NCBI RefSeq assembly: GCF_002157225.2 | Contig: NZ_CP020038.1 | Coordinates: forward strand, 558,001 to 622,000 | Length of the DNA stretch: 64,000 nt | Source: Agarilytica rhodophyticola | Lineage (GTDB): Bacteria; Pseudomonadota; Gammaproteobacteria; Pseudomonadales; Cellvibrionaceae | Direction: 5' to 3' | Shown: positions 9,895 to 17,686 of the stretch, one piece after another | Layout of the letters: the number at the start of each line of letters is the position of its first letter | Position numbering within the stretch: position 1 is the first letter of the stretch | Position numbers and translations under genes: made by a program | Notes under the pieces: generated by a model | The model's database searches: none | Seen by the model: the letters and a program-made list of their open reading frames with translations, nothing else | What the model was told of the DNA's origin: nothing

Positions 9895-10290
9895 CTAATG
9901 TCTCCCTTGATGCGCCATTATTCTGTCAGCATGTGACAATTCTCTTCGATCTAATGGGCAGCTATTTCCCTGGCGTAATACGTATTCTTGATAACACTCA
10001 AGATGCATATGGTGCCCACAATCAAGTTTAAGTATTTTCTTATTTTGGGCTTCTTGTAATGTAAAGTTAGTTTGATCTATCGGACATCGTTCATTTTGTA
10101 GATTTTTTCTGCGGAATCTATTTTCAGAGACCAAACTAAGCCCTGATTGTGATGGCATCACAGGCCCTCTTGGTTCTGCCCTCCTCGCTGCTGAGTTCCT
10201 TCGGCGTCCTGAACTAGTAGTTGAAGCAGAGGAAGCCGATGAAGAGCCCGAATATCTAAGTAAAGACATTAAACTATTATGATTACCCAT
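9895..10290 (-). CDS. small RING-finger-like protein, possible ubiquitin-ligase mimic
   Basis: A 131-residue protein with an AGGT ribosome-binding site 8 bp before the ATG. Residues 12-60 are Ser/Arg-rich and probably disordered. Residues 69-114 follow the RING-H2 cross-brace: C69, D72, C91, H93, H96, C99, C111, D114. The two Asp fall one per zinc site; Asp as last ligand is known from Rbx1. Features of active RING E3 ligases are present: hydrophobic I71 two residues after the first ligand, P112 after C111, and R115 just after the last ligand in the linchpin position. The N terminus MGNHNSL fits the eukaryotic N-myristoylation pattern. There is no signal peptide and no E1/E2-like neighbour. 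Function as a host-directed effector is inference; a bacterial zinc-binding protein of other role is possible. Confidence 0.7.
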   Translation of the reverse strand: MGNHNSLMSLLRYSGSSSASSASTTSSGRRRNSAARRAEPRGPVMPSQSGLSLVSENRFRRKNLQNERCPIDQTNFTLQEAQNKKILKLDCGHHMHLECYQEYVLRQGNSCPLDRRELSHADRIMAHQGRH

Positions 10291-10685
10291 AAAATAACCT
10301 TTTTAAAGTTGATAAAAATAATTATGTAGTCTAAAAGTCGCGGTTATATACAGGCTCTAGAGCTAAGTATATAGAAGGTTTTTGGCATGATTTAAGTGAT
10401 GTAACTCGGAGAGTAAATATAAATCCTAACCTTAACTTTTAGTTATACCTCTGTGTAGAATTTATCGATTTTTGGTTCGATCCTTTACCATTATTGGAAA
10501 AGTTTTAGTTTTTTTGGCGTTCCATTTCTTTAACTCTGGCGTCGAATTGTTATTGAAGTTGCTTCCTTGGATCGGTTAGACGTTTGCTCTTCACACAGAC
10601 TTCACATAAAAATCATACTCGCTTCATTCTTGACTCAAGGACTAGCTTTAAGCTGTTCTCTTTTATTTATATTAGAGGGATAGCA
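10291..10685. other. intergenic region with a nested palindrome and the creD promoter
   Basis: No gene is seen. A nested palindrome occurs at 10345-10373: TATATAC (10345-10351) pairs with GTATATA (10367-10373) around the perfect palindrome GCTCTAGAGC (10354-10363). It lies about 55 bp upstream of the RING-like gene start and could be an operator. Further right is the CreB-type box of creD, listed separately. A GGTTCGATCC string near 10473 recalls a tRNA T-arm, but no arm pairs around it. Confidence 0.5.
10590..10605 (+). promoter_or_regulatory. CreB (cre/blr-tag) binding site upstream of creD
   Basis: TTCAC-ACAGAC-TTCAC is an exact match to the TTCAC-N6-TTCAC direct repeat bound by the CreB/BlrA response regulators. 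It sits 80 bp before the chosen creD ATG. CreD is the best known CreBC output gene, so motif and target agree. No creB or creC gene is in the window; they would have to be elsewhere in the genome. Confidence 0.8.
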
Positions 10686-12026
10686 ATGACCAAACAAAGG
10701 CAACTGTGGTTAAAAATTGCCACGATTATAGGTTTAATTCTTGTTTTACAAATACCTTTAATCTGGGTGGATAGTGCCATGAGCGAGAGGCAGTATTATC
10801 ACACCCAAGCGGCAGAAAATATTGCGCAATCATGGAGCCATCGGCAGGTAGTCACAGGACCAATCTTGGTGGTTCCCTATGAAACGCAGTATAAGGAAAA
10901 TGTATGGGATAAGAACCTTGAAGCTTACGTTACACGTATACGAACAAGACAGAATACTAAAATATTAGTGCCTGAAAAAAACCTTATTAACAGTGATGTG
11001 AGTGTTGAACGGCGGTATAGAGGTATTTACAGTGCGCCAGTATATACTTCCCAAATAGATATCGAGGGCCATCTTGACTTAACACCAATCGGCGCTATAA
11101 AAAAAGAAGAAGGCTTTGTAAAAATTGGGCAGCCCTCCCTTGTAACCTTTATTAGTGACTTGCGTGGTGTCAGCGAAATCCCTGTTCTCCACTACAATGA
11201 TAAAGAATTACCTTTCAATGCCGGAACGCCCATTCGCACAGGGCAACAGGGTTTACATGTCGATCTTACTCTAGACGTTTTAACAAGTCTTGATTATGAA
11301 TTTTCTATAAAGTTGAAGGGCAGTAATGCATTGAGTTTTTATCCTGTTGGCGATAACAATACGGTAAACCTTGTGTCCGCTTGGCCTCATCCAAAATTTA
11401 ATGGCAAGTTTTTACCTGATACCCGTGAAATTCGTGATAATGGCTTTTCTGTTTCTTGGTCACTTAACTCTCTTTCAAGTAACCTTAATGAAATAATTCA
11501 GGCCTGTGAGAGGGGAAATTGCGAAGAATTATTAAATACCTATTTTGGAGTTGAGTTTATTGAACCTATTAGTGCTTACAGCCTTTCAGACCGAGCGGGG
11601 AAATATGCACTTTTATTTTTACTCCTTACTTTTGCGGCATTCTTCCTTTTTGAGGTGTTTAAGTCTCTTCTTATTCATCCATTACAATATTTAATGGTCG
11701 GTTTATCTCTTTCAATATTCTATTTATTATTAGTCGCATTCAGTGAACATATGAGTTTTACTCTGGCTTACTGGGGCAGCGCTTTAGCATGCATAGGTTT
11801 AATTGGTTTTTATTCGTCATATGTACTATGTGGTGCTACAAGAGCAATAACACTTTCTTCTGCATTGTTATTAATATATACCTTGATGTTTTTTATATTA
11901 AGGTCAGAAGATTATGCCTTTGTTATGGGAGCTATTTTGTTATTCGCAATATTGACAGCAGTCATGGTGATAACGCGTAAATTTAATTGGTACCGTTTGG
12001 GAGAGGTAGTGCCTAAGCAAGGTTAA
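10686..12026 (+). CDS. creD: CreD, inner-membrane cell-envelope protein
   Basis: CreD-family membrane protein of 446 residues (E. coli CreD has about 450). The ATG at 10686, with AGAGGGA upstream, is preferred over an in-frame ATG at 10584 because that one overlaps the CreB box and adds residues foreign to the family. One membrane helix near the N terminus (about 10-28), a large periplasmic domain of about 290 residues with the family string GPILVVPY, then a C-terminal bundle of about five to six helices. Biochemical function is unknown; it is linked to envelope integrity and the beta-lactam response through CreBC. It is followed by a hairpin shared with the convergent AraC gene. Confidence 0.93.
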   Translation: MTKQRQLWLKIATIIGLILVLQIPLIWVDSAMSERQYYHTQAAENIAQSWSHRQVVTGPILVVPYETQYKENVWDKNLEAYVTRIRTRQNTKILVPEKNLINSDVSVERRYRGIYSAPVYTSQIDIEGHLDLTPIGAIKKEEGFVKIGQPSLVTFISDLRGVSEIPVLHYNDKELPFNAGTPIRTGQQGLHVDLTLDVLTSLDYEFSIKLKGSNALSFYPVGDNNTVNLVSAWPHPKFNGKFLPDTREIRDNGFSVSWSLNSLSSNLNEIIQACERGNCEELLNTYFGVEFIEPISAYSLSDRAGKYALLFLLLTFAAFFLFEVFKSLLIHPLQYLMVGLSLSIFYLLLVAFSEHMSFTLAYWGSALACIGLIGFYSSYVLCGATRAITLSSALLLIYTLMFFILRSEDYAFVMGAILLFAILTAVMVITRKFNWYRLGEVVPKQG

Positions 12027-12033
12027 AGTGTGA

Positions 12034-12083
12034 GGCCTAGTATTAGAAGCTGTTTCACTAAGCTATGAAACAGCTTTTAGGCC
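12034..12083. terminator. bidirectional hairpin between convergent creD and AraC-type gene
   Basis: An 11-bp perfect stem (12047-12057 with 12066-12076, AAGCTGTTTCA) is nested inside an outer GGCCTA/TAGGCC pair (12034-12039 with 12078-12083). It fills nearly the whole gap between the two convergent stop codons. T-runs are short on both strands, so termination strength is uncertain. Confidence 0.6.
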
Positions 12084-12926
12084 CTAATCTACAGGTTCCA
12101 TACCTGTTTTTCGTTGTCGCCATTGAGACGGAGAAACTCCTGTCTTTTTCTTAAAGACACGAGCTAATACAGAGCTATTTTCATAACCTACTTTATTTGC
12201 TACCCAGTTAACAGGATAACCTTTATCAAGGTAGGTTTGCGCAATGCTAATGCGCCAGTCAGTCAAATAATCTGCTGGAGTTTGATTTAACGTATCCTTA
12301 AAGATTTGTGCAAACTTTGACCTGGACATGGCAGCAATACTCGCCATTTCTTCTAAGTTCCAATTTTTCTCCGGCTGTTGGTGTAAAGCTTGTATCAATT
12401 TACTGATTTGAGGGTGAGTTAAGCCTCTAAGTAAACCTTGCAGCGATTGTTCCTTCTCAAGAACGTAACGAAGCAATTGGATAATCACGATCTCAGACAG
12501 TCTATCTAACATTGGCTGTCTGGCTTGTTGTTCTTGAAATGCTTCTTTAAACAACCAGGCTACAGAATGTTCGAGCATTTCTGATGAAGTCAATGGAACT
12601 ACCACGAAGTCGGGTAAAGCATTTGCGATTGGGTTACTTGAGCTGGAGCCGATCTCTACCGATGCGCAGACCAATTCGGCATCGCTGTCAGGTTGGCTAA
12701 CAATACGGTGACTAAAAGGTTTTGGGCAAAAAATGAGTGTTGGCTCATTAACCTCGATGGTAGGATGAATCGTACTTTCGATTTTTACCTGTCCTTGTTT
12801 GACAAGGTGTATGTGCCCTTGGTCTACTTGAGGCTCATTAAAATTTGAAATGCCACACATCGCGCCTGTATAAAAAACACGCGCTGAAATCGACAAATGA
12901 TTGAGTACTCCTGAAAGATTATCCAT
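12084..12926 (-). CDS. AraC-family transcription regulator with cupin sensor domain
   Basis: A 280-residue regulator. Residues about 1-160 form a cupin-like ligand or redox domain of the Cupin_6 type, and residues about 175-275 hold two helix-turn-helix motifs with the AraC signature (SIAQTYLDKGYPVNWVANKVGY, then FKKKTGVSPSQWR). The arrangement is like RclR of E. coli. Cysteines occur at C24 and in the AELVCASVEIG strand; in RclR such cysteines sense hypochlorous acid, but whether that applies here is only a possibility. It is divergent from the YHS-domain gene, and the gap carries 21-bp-spaced direct repeats that look like its operators. Confidence 0.88.
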   Translation of the reverse strand: MDNLSGVLNHLSISARVFYTGAMCGISNFNEPQVDQGHIHLVKQGQVKIESTIHPTIEVNEPTLIFCPKPFSHRIVSQPDSDAELVCASVEIGSSSSNPIANALPDFVVVPLTSSEMLEHSVAWLFKEAFQEQQARQPMLDRLSEIVIIQLLRYVLEKEQSLQGLLRGLTHPQISKLIQALHQQPEKNWNLEEMASIAAMSRSKFAQIFKDTLNQTPADYLTDWRISIAQTYLDKGYPVNWVANKVGYENSSVLARVFKKKTGVSPSQWRQRKTGMEPVD

Positions 12927-12971
12927 AGGAATAAGATTAGTGCTCTCTTTATAAAGCCTTCATTATACTCC

Positions 12972-13009
12972 TGGACGATTTGTTTAGCCTATCGGACGAT
13001 TGGACGTTT
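12972..13009. promoter_or_regulatory. direct repeats, likely AraC-type operator
   Basis: TGGACGATT at 12972-12980 recurs as CGGACGATT at 12993-13001, exactly 21 bp on, and a partial third copy TGGACGTTT follows at 13001-13009. Two helical turns between direct repeats is the classic spacing for AraC-family half-sites. The repeats lie between the divergent regulator and YHS gene and could control either. Confidence 0.55.
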
Positions 13010-13141
13010 TCACATTTATCTGATCTATATAGTAACCACCATACTGATTAGGGCCTATTTTTACTTTTATCTACACCATCAATAGGCTCTAGACGGAAAA
13101 CCCATAACTTATCTAATTTGAAATTTATTAAGGAAGTCATG

Positions 13142-13630
13142 ATGATGAACATATCCAAAATATTCCGTGTGATTAGCTTGGTGGTAATGGCGTCTATTGG
13201 CAGTGCTGCGTTTGCAGGCCATGCCGCAATCAATACCGATGACAATGATTTAGCAATTAAAGGCTATGACCCAGTAGCTTATTTTACTGATAAGAAAGCA
13301 ACCAAGGGTAAGGCTAAGTACACAGCGGCGCACGATGGTGCTATCTACCATTTTGCTTCTGCTAAGAATCGCGATTTGTTCCGCGCGAATGCTGACAAAT
13401 ATGCGCCTCAATATGGAGGGTTTTGTGCATTTGGTGTCACCAAAAACCGCAAGTTTAGTGCTGATCCAGAAGCTTGGCGTGTAGTGGATGGTAAGCTGTA
13501 CCTTAACCTTAACAAGAAAGTACAGTCCATTTGGTTAGAAGATGTTCCTGGTAATATCGAAACTTCTGAAGAAATTTGGCCAGAAATTAAAGGTACCACT
13601 GATGCCTACCTTGAAGCGGTAAGCAGCTAA
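13142..13630 (+). CDS. exported YHS-domain protein
   Basis: A small periplasmic protein of about 162 residues. Three consecutive ATG codons occur at 13139, 13142 and 13145; AGGAAG at 13131-13136 is best spaced for the second or third. A signal peptide ends at SAAFA before GHAAINT. The YHS domain follows (GYDPVAYFTDKKATKG, then YAPQYGGFCAFGV), a fold associated with metal binding; the motif has one Cys in GGFCAFG. Related proteins are common next to stress regulators. The real function is unknown. The divergent AraC regulator suggests a specific inducing signal. Confidence 0.88.
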   Translation: MMNISKIFRVISLVVMASIGSAAFAGHAAINTDDNDLAIKGYDPVAYFTDKKATKGKAKYTAAHDGAIYHFASAKNRDLFRANADKYAPQYGGFCAFGVTKNRKFSADPEAWRVVDGKLYLNLNKKVQSIWLEDVPGNIETSEEIWPEIKGTTDAYLEAVSS

Positions 13631-13843
13631 TATTTCACATGTTCAAATACACTTACTATTTGTCAGCTTATTTTAATTGTCATGTTACTGGTACATAGTG
13701 AGTGTATTTCTTGTCAATACCCTTATTGTTAATATTTTAGAATAACACCCTTTCCTTTCTATTCAATAATCTCATTTCTGCTGGAAGATTCATCAGTTTG
13801 TTCTAAGCTCTAAGTTTAGGTATAGAATAAAAGGTGTATTTTT

Positions 13844-15967
13844 GTGCTGGCAGAGTTTGGAGCTAATGCCGCGTCTCGTAGGTGCTTGGTTGTCGAGAGC
13901 TGTGGAACACACCGGCATTACTTTCATCAGATCCTTGATGATTTTCCTATAGATATTCATGAAGTAACAAATGCTCAGCAGGCGGTGGAAGAAATGCCGT
14001 TGGAGAAGTTGTTTGCTATTTTCATAGATGTTGAGATGTTAAATATGGATGGTTTTGAACGAGCCAAAAATATCCGTAACAATACATCTTTTCAGCATAT
14101 TCCTATTTTCTTCATAACTCCTTCTAATTTTTCAAGATCTTCTGTTAATAAGCATTATGAACTTGGCAGAATAGACTTTATAACAAAACCGATTGACGCT
14201 CCGACTTTAAAAAATAAAATTGAAATACTATTAGGAATGACCTTGTCTACAGCTATTGACTATAAGATGCTTGCGGATTTACGCAAAAAAGAACGCAGCC
14301 AAGAACTGATGTTAAATTATATTGCCGACGGTGTAATTGGCTTTGACTTAAATAGCAAAGTGACATATGCGAATACGGCGGCTTGTACTTTATTAACTAT
14401 TTCTAAAGAAAATATTTTAGGTATTGATATAAAAGATATCATTAACCCAACGGTAAGTGATGAAGTTTGGCAAAACTCTGATTTTGTACAAACTTTCAAA
14501 GAGGGACAATGCAACCATTGTGATGATACATATTTCTGGCGCCAAAAATCTTATAGGTTTCCGGTAGAGTTTACGCAATCTTCCGTGTACTCCGATGATG
14601 AAGTTGTTGGTGGTATGTTGGTTTTCCAAGATATTACCGAGCGTAAGGAGATGGCAAAAGAGCTGCTTAAAATTGCCAAGTATGATCAGCTGACAGGCCT
14701 GGCAAATCGCACATTGTATTGGGAGTTTCTGGAAAAAGCGATTGAGGTTGCAAAACGTAAGCAAGAAAACATTTATGTATTGTTTATTGACTTAGACCGT
14801 TTTAAAGATATAAACGATAGTATGGGGCACGATGCAGGAGATATTTTGTTAGTTCAGGCATCTGAGCGTTTGAAAGGTGTGTTACGTTCTGCTGATTTGG
14901 TTTCTCGTGTAGGAGGAGATGAATTTGCAGTTATACTGCATCATGTAGAGTCGGATCATTTTGTTGCCCGTGTATGTGAAAAAATACTCTCAGAGTTTGA
15001 GCACAGTTTTAAGGTGTTTAACAACAATACTTATATTGGCTGTAGTATAGGTGTCTCCCGTTTTCCTACTGACGGTGAAAATGCTGGCCTATTAACTAAA
15101 GCTGCAGATACAGCTATGTATTCTGCAAAGGCAGCAGGCCGAAATAATTATAAATTCTTCCAAAATAAAATGCATGAGCATGTTACAAGACAATTGCTTA
15201 TTGCTAATGAATTGAGAGCTGCACTCTATCATCATAGAATTATTCCGTACTTTCAATTGAAGGTAGATATTAATACCGGTTTCTACGTTGGTGCCGAAGC
15301 TTTAGCGCGTTGGGTCAAGCCTGATAATGATCTTGTAAGTCCAGGTGTGTTTATCCCTGTTGCTGAAGAAACAGGGCTAATAAATAGCATTGGTAAAGAA
15401 ATACTTATGCAAGTTGGAAAAATTGCGGAGTCAAGTTTTCTTGCAGCAAAAAATTCAGATTTTAGAATTGCTGTTAATATTTCAGCGAAACAATTAGTAG
15501 AAGCCAATTTTTCCTATAACATTTTGAGTATGTTTGATCATAATAATATCGACCCAAAGCATATAGAATTTGAATTGACAGAAACTTCTTTAATGCAGAA
15601 TAGTCGTCAGGTAAGCCAAGAACTTTATTGTTTAAGGAAAGCCGGTATTCATATTAGTATCGATGATTTTGGTACAGGGTATTCATCTCTTTCTTATATT
15701 AAAAACTTACCATTGGATACATTAAAGATTGACCAAAGTTTTGTAAGAGATATTGGACATGACGCCAACGACGAAAAAATTGTTAAGGCAATTATCCAGC
15801 TCGCTCACAGTCTTGATTTAAATGTTATTGCCGAAGGTGTGGAGTCAAAATTACAGTTGGAGTTTCTTAAGGGTTTAGGCTGCGACCAAGCTCAAGGTTT
15901 CCTATTTAGCAAGCCTGTCCCGTCGGCACAATTCTTATCACAATTACAGCATAAAGATGTAGGCTAG
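13844..15967 (+). CDS. REC-PAS-GGDEF-EAL cyclic-di-GMP signalling protein
   Basis: A 707-residue cytoplasmic protein with a GTG start and AAGG about 9 bp upstream. Order: receiver domain (about 12-135, phosphoacceptor D62 in FIDVEML), PAS (about 150-270), diguanylate cyclase (about 280-445) with intact GGDEF and an RSAD inhibitory I-site five residues before it, and an EAL phosphodiesterase (about 455-700) with GAEALARW and DDFGTGYSSLSY. Both active-site signatures are complete, so it may make and degrade c-di-GMP depending on phosphorylation and the PAS ligand. No kinase lies next to it. It is monocistronic as far as seen. Confidence 0.95.
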   Translation: MLAEFGANAASRRCLVVESCGTHRHYFHQILDDFPIDIHEVTNAQQAVEEMPLEKLFAIFIDVEMLNMDGFERAKNIRNNTSFQHIPIFFITPSNFSRSSVNKHYELGRIDFITKPIDAPTLKNKIEILLGMTLSTAIDYKMLADLRKKERSQELMLNYIADGVIGFDLNSKVTYANTAACTLLTISKENILGIDIKDIINPTVSDEVWQNSDFVQTFKEGQCNHCDDTYFWRQKSYRFPVEFTQSSVYSDDEVVGGMLVFQDITERKEMAKELLKIAKYDQLTGLANRTLYWEFLEKAIEVAKRKQENIYVLFIDLDRFKDINDSMGHDAGDILLVQASERLKGVLRSADLVSRVGGDEFAVILHHVESDHFVARVCEKILSEFEHSFKVFNNNTYIGCSIGVSRFPTDGENAGLLTKAADTAMYSAKAAGRNNYKFFQNKMHEHVTRQLLIANELRAALYHHRIIPYFQLKVDINTGFYVGAEALARWVKPDNDLVSPGVFIPVAEETGLINSIGKEILMQVGKIAESSFLAAKNSDFRIAVNISAKQLVEANFSYNILSMFDHNNIDPKHIEFELTETSLMQNSRQVSQELYCLRKAGIHISIDDFGTGYSSLSYIKNLPLDTLKIDQSFVRDIGHDANDEKIVKAIIQLAHSLDLNVIAEGVESKLQLEFLKGLGCDQAQGFLFSKPVPSAQFLSQLQHKDVG

Positions 15968-16000
15968 CTATTTTTCTTTATTGTGACGTTTTAACTAGTA

Positions 16001-16032
16001 GGTAAAAATAAAAAAACCGCCCGAAGGCGGTT
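16001..16032 (-). terminator. Rho-independent terminator of yebG
   Basis: AACCGCC (16015-16021) pairs with GGCGGTT (16026-16032) around a CGAA tetraloop (read on minus: TTCG). On the minus strand the stem is followed by a T-rich tract (16001-16016). It is about 90 bp downstream of the yebG stop. On the plus strand no T-run follows. Confidence 0.85.
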
Positions 16033-16121
16033 AAGGTGATATAACCCAAGTGGCGTTGGGCTGGTGTAAAACTTATATCAATCCAGTTTTTGTGGTAAGC
16101 GCACAGAAACTAGGGTATATG

Positions 16122-16427
16122 TTATTGATTTGCTGCAAGTGAAGTAACGGTACCGCTTTCTTTATCTTCAATAGAATCTTCGGATTCTTCTTTATCCATA
16201 ATAAGAACAGCGGGTTTGCCTTTACATGCAACGGCTAATTTTTCTCTATGCTTAGCGAGTAAGAGGCCAATGGCTTCGCTTTGTTTTTCGTCTATTTCAA
16301 CATTCTGCTCGATGAGATAAGTAATATTTGCTGCCAACTCCAGCATTTTGTCGTGTTCTTCGGCGTCTTTTTTGTTGTCAAACATCGCACCATCTCGATC
16401 GCATTTCCAAACGGCTACTACGGCCAT
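16122..16427 (-). CDS. yebG: YebG-family SOS-induced protein
   Basis: A 101-residue protein of the YebG family, known in E. coli as a DNA-damage-inducible, LexA-regulated protein of unknown biochemical role. Matching features are the MAV start, the KKxAxxxDKML helix (here KKDAEEHDKMLELA), the EDEQ-like central part (IDEKQSEAIGLLLAKHRE) and an acidic C-terminal tail. The start is fixed by a strong AGGAGG about 6 bp before the ATG. A consensus LexA box lies 67 bp upstream. Confidence 0.9.
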   Translation of the reverse strand: MAVVAVWKCDRDGAMFDNKKDAEEHDKMLELAANITYLIEQNVEIDEKQSEAIGLLLAKHREKLAVACKGKPAVLIMDKEESEDSIEDKESGTVTSLAANQ

Positions 16428-16801
16428 AGTTGCCTCCTGTTTATTAACTATATATTAATTATTAGTTGATGATATTTTTGATTATAAGTAACCCTGTATA
16501 TAACTACAGTATCTTCATTTGTTTATAGTTTCAAGTAAAAATATCAATAAACTTTGGGGGTAGCAATCCCCTTGTAATACGACAGGGTAAAATGTGTGCT
16601 AAGTATGCGTTGCGGCGGTTTTGTGATCTATTATCCAATTTGTGTTGAATAAGACGTAGCTATAGCGAGACAATATCTAGGCAAGAATAAAGTGATATTA
16701 GGGCAAGTGATAGGTTGAACTGTTTAGATGGTGATCATTTGAGCCTGTGTGGTAGGCGAAAGAATCGCCACCAACAGTTTTTGTAGGAAAGATAAATCGC
16801 C
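16428..16801. other. intergenic region holding the yebG promoter
   Basis: Apart from the LexA box at 16494-16509 nothing gene-like is seen between yebG and the YfaZ-type gene. No T-rich terminator hairpin was found for the leftward YfaZ-type gene that ends at 16802. Confidence 0.5.
16494..16509. promoter_or_regulatory. LexA (SOS) box of yebG
   Basis: CTGTATATAACTACAG is an exact CTGT-N8-ACAG LexA box with the AT-rich centre of the E. coli consensus. It lies 67 bp upstream of the yebG ATG, matching the known SOS control of this family. Confidence 0.92.
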
Positions 16802-17362
16802 CTAAAATTGCAGAGTGAAACCTATATGAGCATTGTCATCGAATTCGTAATCAAAGTCGCCCTGTTCGATCTCCAGGAAACGTAATCCGGCATAAACATT
16901 GGCATTATCAAACAGTTGATAAGCAACTTTGAAGGTTAACTCTTTCAAATTGTCCAAGTCGTCTGTAATGGCAATACTTGGCGCGTAATAAAGATCAACA
17001 CCAACAGTAATGTCTGTCAACTGAGGAACTGTGACATCGACAAAACCACCTAGCCCTAGAGCCTGGAAGCTATCAGGGCCTTCTGGGGAGCCATGATATA
17101 AACGACCGCCAAAGCCGCCTCTGATGAACTGCTGGCTTCTGAGTCTGCCTTGGGTGCGAACCGTGAAGCTGTAAATCTCGCCATTGTCATCGGTTACCAT
17201 AGCTGCCGCAGACAAACCTAGGCCTGCGTCTTCTCTACTAAAATTATACTGACCTCGCAGAGCATCATTATTTATATCAACGTTTAAAGATGCTGCGTGA
17301 GTTAGTGCGCTGGTGCTTGATGCAAGTGCAAAAAACAAACATGTTTTATGTAGTGTTTTCAT
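16802..17362 (-). CDS. YfaZ-type outer-membrane barrel protein
   Basis: A predicted small outer-membrane beta-barrel of 186 residues. The ATG at 17360-17362 begins a standard signal peptide ending at THAA; the 14 extra in-frame codons upstream are not family-like. Alternating hydrophobic strands, the glycine-rich GLGLSAAAM and GLGGFVDV segments and a terminal aromatic (HIGFTLQF) support insertion by the Bam machinery. YfaZ proteins are of unknown function, with no transport substrate established. It stands alone on the minus strand. Confidence 0.8.
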   Translation of the reverse strand: MKTLHKTCLFFALASSTSALTHAASLNVDINNDALRGQYNFSREDAGLGLSAAAMVTDDNGEIYSFTVRTQGRLRSQQFIRGGFGGRLYHGSPEGPDSFQALGLGGFVDVTVPQLTDITVGVDLYYAPSIAITDDLDNLKELTFKVAYQLFDNANVYAGLRFLEIEQGDFDYEFDDNAHIGFTLQF

Positions 17363-17686
17363 AATTTTAAATATATTTGTGTGTGGTGGGGAGAATTGTA
17401 ACACTAATAATCCTGAACCCCAGATGAATGCATCTCATTTTATATAATTCGATAAGAGAAGCTTTTTATATGTCAAAAATATGTGCAAAAAATTATTATT
17501 TTGTGGACAGCTTCATAGACAAAAAACAAGCTTAATTTGTGAAGTATATGGCAGGAATAATTTTGAGATGGAGTAACATAAAATAACTAGCAGTAACACT
17601 TTAAGAGCGTTGCTGCTAATTACGAATTACTTAAGGGTGTCTCTGGCAATTGGTTTTTATAGTACTCGTGTGGATAGGGTCTAGAG

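Noticed and set aside
10468-10490. GGTTCGATCC string resembling a tRNA T-arm
   Set aside because: The flanking bases do not pair into a T stem, and no anticodon, D or acceptor stem could be drawn around it.
10584-10685. Extended N terminus for CreD
   Set aside because: It runs through the CreB box and adds 34 residues foreign to the family; the ATG at 10686 has a proper ribosome-binding site.
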